Source: Planctomycetota bacterium (GTDB lineage Bacteria > Planctomycetota > Planctomycetia > Pirellulales > Pirellulaceae). Taken from it: a DNA stretch of 5,973 bases. The notes beneath the pieces are model-generated. The model was not told where the DNA came from and searched no databases. It worked only from the letters and a program-made list of their open reading frames with translations. Shown here one piece after another: positions 1 through 5,162 of the stretch. The position numbers and the translations under genes are program-made. The first letter of the stretch is position 1, and every line of letters begins with the position of its first letter. The stretch covers positions 1-5,973 of the forward strand of contig JAEZAS010000374.1 in the NCBI GenBank assembly GCA_023430365.1, in the 5' to 3' direction.

Positions 1-1437
1 ATCTTCTGCCTCTGCTGCGGTTCGATCGCCCGGGCTCAGTTGCCGCAGGCCGCGGGTGATCTTCCGGCGCCGCTGCCGCCAGACGAGCCGGAAATGTCGA
101 CTCTGGATGATCGGCCACCGGGCGAAACCGTCGCCGTTCCCGCGACGCAGCTGCAGTCGATTCTCAGCCGCCTCGAGGCACTCGAGCGAGAAGCCGCCCA
201 ATCGGCCGCCCTTGCCACTCCCCTTCCTAAGGACGAGCAAGCAGCAAAGCCCGCAGCCACGGACAAAAAGGCGGACGAGGGATGGATCGATCTATCGACC
301 GAGAAATGGACCGTGAAGCTGGGCGGTCACGTGCAGATGGACTATGTGACCTGGGCCAACGCGTCCCCCGGCATACCAGATCGGAACTACTTTGAATTTC
401 GCCGCCTCCGCATGCTCGCCGACGGCGCCGGCTATGGTCAGTACGACTTTCGCTTGCAAATCGACATCGAACCCGAGTCGGGCGACAACGTCGCCACGCC
501 GGTCGTCGATGTGAAGGACGCCTACTTCACGGCCAACGACCTGCCGGTCGTGAACCGCTGGCGAATCGGCAACTTCTTTGTTCCCTTCAGCCTGGAACAA
601 GTCACCAACGACACCAACAACATCTTTCTCGAACGCTCGATTCCGACGCAGAACATCTTCTCCGCCGATCGCGAAGTCGGCATGGCCACGTACGGGGTGA
701 GCGATTCGAAGGACATGACCTGGACCTTCGGCGTGTTCTTCGATCGGATCAGCGAATCGCTGAAGGAGCGCATCGACGACAATCAGGGAACACGCGTCAG
801 TGGCCGCTTTACCTGGCTCCCTTATTACGACGAGCCTTCGAATGGTCGTTATTTGATCCACACCGGTCTGGGCGTCCTGCACACGGAAAACTTCGACGAC
901 ACCGTCCGCTTTCGCGCTCGGCCTCAGGTCCATGAAGGGCCGTTCCTGATCGACAGCGGAAGCCTCGGTTCGCCGCGTTACACCGTCGGCAACGTCGAAC
1001 TAGCGACGGTCTGGGGCCCGCTCTCGGTGCAAAGCGAACTGTTTGCCACCAACGTGGAGCTCAATAGCGGCGACAATGCGAATCTCTACGGCTACTACGT
1101 CTACGCCAGCTACTTCCTGACCGGAGAGAACCGCATCTACGAGCGGTTTGGCCAGCATGGCGCCCAGTTTGGACGCACCGTGCCGTATACGAACTTTTTC
1201 CTCGTTCCCGGCTGTGTCGGTTCCGGGGCGTGGGAATTCAAGATTCGCACGTCCTACCTGGACCTCGAACAGGTCGATCGCGGGCAGTACCAGGACATCA
1301 CGGCCGGTTTCAACTGGTATTGGAGCGACCGAATCCGGGTGATGTTCGATTGGATTCATCCCTACACGACTGCGGAAACTGTGTTTGGCACGACGGAGTC
1401 GGATCTGCTCGGAATGCGTTTCGACTTCAACTGGTAA
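1..1437 (+). CDS. Phosphate-selective porin (OprP/OprO-like), 5'-truncated
   Basis: Outer-membrane beta-barrel porin of the Porin_O_P type, expected to pass small, often anionic solutes; the substrate cannot be read from sequence. The frame is open from base 1, so the true start lies upstream. The first 12 codons are the end of a signal peptide, with likely cleavage at ARA|Q (codons 10-13). The TTG at 40 falls on the cleavage site and is not a credible start. Codons about 49-72 are a short amphipathic helix (SRLEALEREAAQ), probably a trimerising coiled coil, followed by a Lys/Ala-rich linker. The barrel runs from about codon 98 to 478 with alternating strands and family-type blocks: FRRLRM, VKDAYF, RIGNFFVPF, FLERS, FLTGE, GAWEF, FNWYW. 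It ends in Trp, the aromatic C-terminus used for outer-membrane insertion. The barrel has one cysteine (codon 405). It is homologous to the porin at 2492-4033. The cysteine-rich gene at 1502 follows after 64 bp and is probably co-transcribed. Confidence 0.9.
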   Translation: MFCLCCGSIARAQLPQAAGDLPAPLPPDEPEMSTLDDRPPGETVAVPATQLQSILSRLEALEREAAQSAALATPLPKDEQAAKPAATDKKADEGWIDLSTEKWTVKLGGHVQMDYVTWANASPGIPDRNYFEFRRLRMLADGAGYGQYDFRLQIDIEPESGDNVATPVVDVKDAYFTANDLPVVNRWRIGNFFVPFSLEQVTNDTNNIFLERSIPTQNIFSADREVGMATYGVSDSKDMTWTFGVFFDRISESLKERIDDNQGTRVSGRFTWLPYYDEPSNGRYLIHTGLGVLHTENFDDTVRFRARPQVHEGPFLIDSGSLGSPRYTVGNVELATVWGPLSVQSELFATNVELNSGDNANLYGYYVYASYFLTGENRIYERFGQHGAQFGRTVPYTNFFLVPGCVGSGAWEFKIRTSYLDLEQVDRGQYQDITAGFNWYWSDRIRVMFDWIHPYTTAETVFGTTESDLLGMRFDFNW

Positions 1438-1490
1438 GCGGCTGGCTGACTCGTCCGAGATTCGCCGCCGTGTCCGGTCGTGCGGCAACT

Positions 1491-1494
1491 GGAG
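1491..1494 (+). promoter_or_regulatory. Ribosome binding site (GGAG) for the 1502 gene
   Basis: GGAG lies 7 nt before the ATG at 1502. It decides the start: the longer reading from 1385 would begin inside the porin and place a hydrophilic Arg-rich stretch before the signal peptide. None of the other starts in this window has such a clear Shine-Dalgarno match. Confidence 0.65.
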
Positions 1495-1501
1495 CACTCA
1501 C

Positions 1502-2038
1502 ATGCGCACATGCGTTCTCATTCTGGCGATGGTTCTCGCAACTGTCGCGGCGGTTCCCGGCACGCTCGCTTTGGCGGGGGGCGGTCGTTGCTCGCACTGC
1601 GGTTGCAACGCGCCCTGCCAGAAGGTGTGCCGCCTGGTGCAGGACGAAAAGAAGATCGAAATCGTCTGCTGGGGATGCAAGTGCGAGGACTTTTGCCTCC
1701 CTTACCGCAGCACGCCGTTGTGCGAGCATTGCGATACCGCTTGCGTTGACGAAGCGGCACCGGGCAAAGGTCCGGAGTGCGTCAAACCGAAAACCTTCGT
1801 CTGGACGCAGTGGCTGCCGGGGTGCGGAGCTCGCATTCACACGAAGAAGAAGCTGATGAAGAAAGTGGTCACCAAGAAGTCGCCCAGCTTCAAGTGGGTA
1901 GTCGAAGACCTTTGCCCGCGTTGCGAATCGCAGGCCACCGCCGCAGCCTATGAGCCCGATGCGGCGATCCCCTTGCCGCCCGAGGGCAATGCCCGAATTC
2001 TCGTGGGCAATCTCCCGGCGACGCCCACGGCGCCTTAG
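1502..2038 (+). CDS. Secreted cysteine-rich protein A (planctomycete type)
   Basis: Function unknown. 178 aa with a Sec signal peptide: residues 1-25 start MRTC, have a hydrophobic core and a likely LALA|GGG cleavage. The mature part has 16 cysteines in clusters: C30/C33/C35/C39/C43, C56/C59/C61/C65, C74/C77/C81, C93, C108 and C138/C141 (CPRC). A central CWGCKCEDFCLP block is one I recall from planctomycete hypothetical proteins. Residues 115-131 are strongly basic (KKKLMKKVVTKK), and the tail from about 145 is Ala/Pro-rich and probably disordered. The start is set by GGAG 7 nt upstream. The gene lies 64 bp after the porin, so an operon is likely. Its spacing pattern matches the protein at 2057-2419: a C-W-x7-C-[LV]-P block, a CG...T-x-K-x-L-x-K segment and a terminal CxxC. 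Possible roles are a disulfide-linked envelope protein or a metal binder; neither is shown by the sequence. Confidence 0.85.
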   Translation: MRTCVLILAMVLATVAAVPGTLALAGGGRCSHCGCNAPCQKVCRLVQDEKKIEIVCWGCKCEDFCLPYRSTPLCEHCDTACVDEAAPGKGPECVKPKTFVWTQWLPGCGARIHTKKKLMKKVVTKKSPSFKWVVEDLCPRCESQATAAAYEPDAAIPLPPEGNARILVGNLPATPTAP

Positions 2039-2063
2039 TCGCCGCCAGCGGTTGAGCTACCGC
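2016..2063. terminator. Possible bidirectional terminator at convergent gene ends
   Basis: Two GC-rich inverted repeats sit at the tail-to-tail junction. CGGCGAC (2016-2022) pairs with GTCGCCG (2038-2044), a 7-bp stem with a 15-nt loop spanning the stop codon of the upstream gene. GCGGT (2048-2052) pairs with ACCGC (2059-2063), a 5-bp stem with a 6-nt loop spanning the stop codon of the opposite gene. Neither has a following T-tract, so they are not canonical intrinsic terminators. The placement in an 18-bp convergent gap is the main reason for the call; GC-rich DNA gives short stems by chance. Confidence 0.25.
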
Positions 2064-2419
2064 GTGGGACAGCAGCCGACGGGCCTCACGTCCCAGCGAT
2101 AGCCGCACTTCTCGCATTCGTACTCGACCTTCTCGAGCACCTTCACGGTCTTCACCTTGCCGCACTTCGGCTCGCAGCACGACTGCCACGGCCATCGGAT
2201 CGCAGGGACGCAGACCTGCTTGAATTCGACCTTCCAGCAATAACGCTCGTCGACTTCGGGCTCTCGGCTGGGGACGCACACGGCGTTGCCGCAGGAGGGA
2301 CAGCCGCAGCGTGGCTTCGCGGCGCCGTGCCCCGCGTCGGCAACCAGCGGCAGGACGAGCAGCAATGCCAAAACGGCCATCCGAACCGCGACTAGCGTTG
2401 GTTGATGTTGAAAACGCAT
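2057..2419 (-). CDS. Secreted cysteine-rich protein B (zinc-ribbon-like tail)
   Basis: Function unknown. 120 aa. The signal peptide is about residues 1-29: MRFQHQP, a hydrophobic core MAVLALLLVLPLV, then VADA|GHG. An alternative start at Met14 would still leave a signal peptide; no good Shine-Dalgarno precedes either. The mature part has 13 cysteines: C38/C40/C43/C48, C61, C70, C81/C82/C86, C102/C105 and C116/C117. The YECEKCGYRW stretch (100-109) looks like half of a zinc ribbon, with C81/C82/C86 or C116/C117 as possible partners. The block CWKVEFKQVCVP (61-72) has the same C-W-x7-C-[LV]-P spacing as the protein at 1502-2038, and CGKVKTVKVLEK (86-97) matches its CGARIHTKKKLMKK segment, so the two are probably distant homologues. 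It lies 72 bp downstream of the porin at 2492-4033 on the same strand, a likely two-gene operon that mirrors the one on the left. Confidence 0.85.
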   Translation of the reverse strand: MRFQHQPTLVAVRMAVLALLLVLPLVADAGHGAAKPRCGCPSCGNAVCVPSREPEVDERYCWKVEFKQVCVPAIRWPWQSCCEPKCGKVKTVKVLEKVEYECEKCGYRWDVRPVGCCPTR

Positions 2420-2491
2420 GCTTTGAATCTCAGATGAAAACGGTTGCTTTGTCCCGGCAGCCCCGGCTCCAGGTTCCGTTCCGACTCGCAG

Positions 2492-4033
2492 TTAGAAGAA
2501 CACGAGGAAGCGAGCTCCAATGGAATCAAAGGACCCGGCGGTGTAGCCAGCCACCGGAGCCCGATCGCTGATCACGCCATGCACATAGTCGAACTGCATG
2601 TGCGTGAATTCGTTCCAGTACCAGTTCATGCCCAGCGTCGTCTCGTTCGACACGCCGCCTTCAATGTCCTCGCTCGTCAGGTCGCAGTAGGAATAGCGGG
2701 CGCACACTTCCCAGGCGCCCCAGCCCATCTCGCAGTCGTCGCCGCAGGTGTCGACCAGGAAGAAGTTCTCGAACGGCTTGATACGCCCCAGTTGGCCCGT
2801 CATACGATCCCAGCCGATGTGCTCGCCGGTCAGCACGTACGAGATGTAGCCGTAGGCGCCGTTGAACGTCGTGTCGGCGAAGCCGTCACGCTGAACCCAG
2901 ATCTGCTGATACTCTGCGACGGCCTGGAACGGTCCGATATTGATAAGCGCCTCGAGGCCCAGCAATTCGTAGGTGTCGGCTCCGTCGATTGGCCCCGTGT
3001 CGAGCCAGCGACTCGTCGTCCGTGCTTCCGGACGAGTGCGAAAGCGGGCCGTGTTGTTCGCTGGATCGTCGCCGTCCGGGTCCGCCAGAGCGCCTGAAAT
3101 AGCCCAGTGGCCGTATCCCCGGCCGTCCGAGCTTTCGTCGTACCACCAGGTGTTGGCAAATCGACCGGCGAGCTCGCCTTGAAAACTTTCGTTGACCGGC
3201 GTGGTGGTGACGTTGCCGAGGTTCTGAATGTCCTGGCCGATGAACACGCCGTAGCGCCAGTTGTACGCCTGGTCCTCCGAGTACGACCACGACTGCGCGC
3301 CGAACCGGCGCAGGTCCTGGTTGAAGGCGTCGATGACGGCCGGCCGCTCCATGAAGAAGTTGACGTTTGCGCTGTTGATCGCATCGAGCCCGTAGGGGCG
3401 CTTCTGGTTGCCGACGAGCACCGTTTGCAGATACGGAAGTTCGGTCCAGCCGATGAAACAGTCCTTGATCTGCGGATTGTTCGGCGTATTGAAGTCGACG
3501 TCGAGGCGATACAGCATGTTGTCGCAGACCTCGCCCAGCACGCCGATTCGTGCGCGGCGGATCTGAAAACGATCGAGTGGAGCTTCCGAAGGATCGCCGT
3601 TTTCAAAGGCGTTGGCGCCGGGCGAACTGCCGGGAAACGCCCAGTAGTCCATGTTGATGCGGCCGCACCATTTGAGCGACGGCTTCTTGCTGGCCAGGGC
3701 CTTCTTGAGTGCCTCCGCCTCGTTGCGTTTCGCGTCGGCCAGGTCATCGGCAAGCATGGCGCGCTCGATCGCGTCCAACCGGTCTTCGATGCTCACATCC
3801 GGAGCATCGGGGCCGACTTCGATATCCTCATACGCGGCGTGCCCCACGCGCGGCAGTTCCAACCCCGGCAAACGCTCCGCATGTTGGCCGACGGCGGCTT
3901 GATACGGCTGGGCAGAGTTTTGTTCCTGGTCGAACTCCAGCCGCTGCGGAATTTGTTGACCCAGGGCAGGAGCGGATAGGGCCAGTGCCAGCGTCAAAAT
4001 GCAAGCGGGCTGCATCCTGGTGCAAAACGTCAT
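2492..4033 (-). CDS. Phosphate-selective porin (OprP/OprO-like), cysteine-rich
   Basis: Complete outer-membrane porin, 513 aa from the chosen ATG (4031-4033). This start gives an ordinary signal peptide: MTFCTRMQPACILT, then a hydrophobic run and cleavage near ALG|QQ (25/26). In-frame alternatives are ATG 4060, ATG 4072 and GTG 4102 upstream and ATG 4015 downstream; none has a convincing ribosome site. Residues about 80-117 are a charged helix (IEDRLDAIERAM...), probably a coiled coil. The barrel runs from about 120 to the C-terminal Phe-Phe. Blocks shared with the porin at 1-1437 include QIRRARI/FRRLRM, IKDCF/VKDAYF, VGNQKRPYGL/IGNFFVPFSL, FMERP/FLERS, VLTGE/FLTGE, ENFFLV/TNFFLV, GAWE and NWYW. 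Seven cysteines lie in the mature protein (123, 170, 192, 430, 434, 444, 450), unusual for a porin; four cluster in one loop-strand region, DTCGDDCEMGWGAWEVC. The 218 bp upstream to the HD gene show no clear sigma-70 promoter. The solute is unknown. Confidence 0.9.
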   Translation of the reverse strand: MTFCTRMQPACILTLALALSAPALGQQIPQRLEFDQEQNSAQPYQAAVGQHAERLPGLELPRVGHAAYEDIEVGPDAPDVSIEDRLDAIERAMLADDLADAKRNEAEALKKALASKKPSLKWCGRINMDYWAFPGSSPGANAFENGDPSEAPLDRFQIRRARIGVLGEVCDNMLYRLDVDFNTPNNPQIKDCFIGWTELPYLQTVLVGNQKRPYGLDAINSANVNFFMERPAVIDAFNQDLRRFGAQSWSYSEDQAYNWRYGVFIGQDIQNLGNVTTTPVNESFQGELAGRFANTWWYDESSDGRGYGHWAISGALADPDGDDPANNTARFRTRPEARTTSRWLDTGPIDGADTYELLGLEALINIGPFQAVAEYQQIWVQRDGFADTTFNGAYGYISYVLTGEHIGWDRMTGQLGRIKPFENFFLVDTCGDDCEMGWGAWEVCARYSYCDLTSEDIEGGVSNETTLGMNWYWNEFTHMQFDYVHGVISDRAPVAGYTAGSFDSIGARFLVFF

Positions 4034-4251
4034 TTCGCGCCGATTCGAACTATTGGACATCGCCGTCGCCATCGAACTGCTGATTAAAAGTGACAAAGTC
4101 ACCGCAGTTCCATCATCGAAACATGCAGCAGCCGGCTAGATAGAACCGATCTCCGCTCGCGTTTCCGGTGCAGGCAGCGAAAGACGACTTCACTTCCGTG
4201 CAGTCGCCGCGGATTGCGGATGGCTGCCTCAGGTGCGTGTCGAGAAGGGGC

Positions 4252-4866
4252 TCAGGCCAATGGAAGTCGCCGGGCGTCGTCGGCGGTGATTCGCGAAGCA
4301 ACGTGTCCGGCGATTCGCTCGAAGAAACTGAACAGTGGGGTGCGTTCCTTGCCCGGTGCGACGTTGTCGATGATCTGGAACGCGAGAAAGGTATCCCAGT
4401 CGTGAATGCGAGCCAGTAGCCGCTCAAGACGGTCTTCGCCAGTCTTTCCTTGCTTCGACTGCTTCCAGAGAGCAAACGGCTCGTCGTGAAACTGAACCAT
4501 TGCCAGCAGATTGCTGTCGTCGATGAACTCGGCCAGAAACGCTCTTGCCAGAGAAGCGTGGCTTTGCGGATGCTCGATCGCGACACCTCGCAATGCCTCG
4601 GCCTTGAAGGTGTCGTGGGTGTGGATCAGCAGGCGAAGTTTGTGGACTTCTTCGCGCGTGAGAGTGCTCTCGAGAGCAGTCAGATTGCGATCCAGCTGCT
4701 CAATGTGTGCTTGGACCGTCCCTTCTGGATGGCCGGAGCGTACCTGGCCCCAGGAGAGATTTCTCAAGTAGCGTGGATCCCGCTGGATGGCCGCCAGCAA
4801 GCTCTTGTAGTCGTGCGGCATGGTGTCGCTTTCGCAGGTTGTTTCGACAACCGGCGGTCCTTCCAT
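4252..4866 (-). CDS. Stand-alone HD-domain protein (putative metal-dependent phosphohydrolase)
   Basis: 204 aa, no signal peptide or membrane segment, so cytoplasmic. The helical sequence carries the spaced residues of the HD superfamily: H54 (GTVQAHIEQL), H84-D85 (LLIHTHDTFK), H99 and H103 (HPQSHASLARAF), H127-D128 (MVQFHDEPF) and a possible final metal ligand, D156, D158 or D168. HD proteins usually hydrolyse phosphoester bonds of nucleotides, cyclic nucleotides or alarmones using one or two metal ions; extra histidines after the HD pair are typical of two-metal members. No sensor, GYP or synthetase domain accompanies it, so the substrate is open. The start is ATG 4866 (MEGPPVVETTCE); ATG 4821 (MPHDYKSLL), where the conserved-looking part begins, is equally possible. 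Neither has a clear ribosome site. It is on the same strand as the downstream porin but 218 bp away, so probably a separate unit, and it is divergent from the 5163 gene. Confidence 0.75.
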   Translation of the reverse strand: MEGPPVVETTCESDTMPHDYKSLLAAIQRDPRYLRNLSWGQVRSGHPEGTVQAHIEQLDRNLTALESTLTREEVHKLRLLIHTHDTFKAEALRGVAIEHPQSHASLARAFLAEFIDDSNLLAMVQFHDEPFALWKQSKQGKTGEDRLERLLARIHDWDTFLAFQIIDNVAPGKERTPLFSFFERIAGHVASRITADDARRLPLA

Positions 4867-5017
4867 TGTCAGGAGGCGTCGGCCTGACCAAGGGGCGGGT
4901 GAAAAGGCAAGTTGTCCTCAGGTTCTTGGTGTTTGCTATGGGGAGAAAGACACCAGAAATTTCCGCGGGTTCGCGGCTCCAACTTGGGGACGCCCGGGTG
5001 AGTGCTTCGTGAATCGA

Positions 5018-5034
5018 CAGGAACGCGGTTCCTG
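5018..5034. repeat. Perfect 17-bp inverted repeat CAGGAAC-GCG-GTTCCTG
   Basis: Seven-base arms with a 3-bp centre, fully complementary. It lies 129 bp before the start of the DDAH-like gene and 151 bp from the start of the HD gene. The size and symmetry fit a dimeric repressor site; as RNA it would be a tight hairpin. There is no T-tract after it in either direction. Confidence 0.5.
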
Positions 5035-5090
5035 ACCACCGTGCCGGCAAAGCATGCGATCGGTCTATACGACCGCTCTTGCTGCCCGGA

Positions 5091-5096
5091 TAGAAT
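5091..5096 (+). promoter_or_regulatory. Possible -10 element (TAGAAT) for the DDAH-like gene
   Basis: TAGAAT matches the sigma-70 -10 consensus at five of six positions. At 16-18 bp spacing upstream there is no recognisable -35 box, so this would need activation or may be chance. The inverted repeat CGGTC-TATAC-GACCG (5061-5075) occupies the place where a -35 element would sit, as an operator or activator site might. Confidence 0.3.
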
Positions 5097-5162
5097 ACTC
5101 ATGGATGAGGGCAGCGAGGCGGGTTGCCCGATTTCGAAAACCCGTTCCTTTCCCTGCGGCGG

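Larger units (their letters stand above)
4867..5162. promoter_or_regulatory. Divergent intergenic region with inverted repeats
   Basis: This 296-bp stretch separates the HD gene (-) from the DDAH-like gene (+) and should hold both promoters. In the right-hand frame the coding sequence is closed by a TGA at 5106-5108, and no other convincing gene is present. It contains three inverted repeats: 4926-4956 (imperfect), 5018-5034 (perfect) and 5061-5075 (perfect arms). It also has a TAGAAT hexamer at 5091-5096, 66 nt before the ATG at 5163. I cannot place a good -35 element for either direction. Confidence 0.45.

Noticed and set aside
40..42. TTG as the start of the left porin
   Set aside because: The frame is open to base 1 and the codons before TTG form the end of a signal peptide, so the gene starts upstream of the window.
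292..933. Open frame of 213 codons on the minus strand
   Set aside because: Antisense shadow of the left porin; no recognisable domain or signal peptide.
1385..1501. Longer start for the left cysteine-rich protein
   Set aside because: It would overlap the porin by 53 bp and bury the signal peptide behind 39 hydrophilic residues; the ATG at 1502 has GGAG at proper spacing.
2830..3753. Open frame of 307 codons on the minus strand
   Set aside because: Out-of-frame shadow inside the right porin; its composition is dominated by Arg, Ser and Thr, as expected of a shifted GC-rich frame.
3107..3979. Open frame of 290 codons on the plus strand
   Set aside because: Antisense to the right porin, which has a signal peptide, barrel motifs and an aromatic C-terminus in the minus frame.
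4034..4251. Sigma-70 promoter for the right porin
   Set aside because: On the minus strand only a weak TATCTA-like hexamer is present, with no matching -35. The ccgc-ggatt-gcgg (4207-4219) and agccggct (4130-4137) repeats are too short to interpret.
4908..4986. CAAGTTG ... CAACTTG inverted pair
   Set aside because: Seven-base arms 65 bp apart with no extension; expected by chance at this distance.
5020..5032. LexA (SOS) box
   Set aside because: The GAAC...GTTC half-sites resemble the Gram-positive box, but they are separated by 3 bases rather than 4, and the flanking genes are not damage-repair genes.
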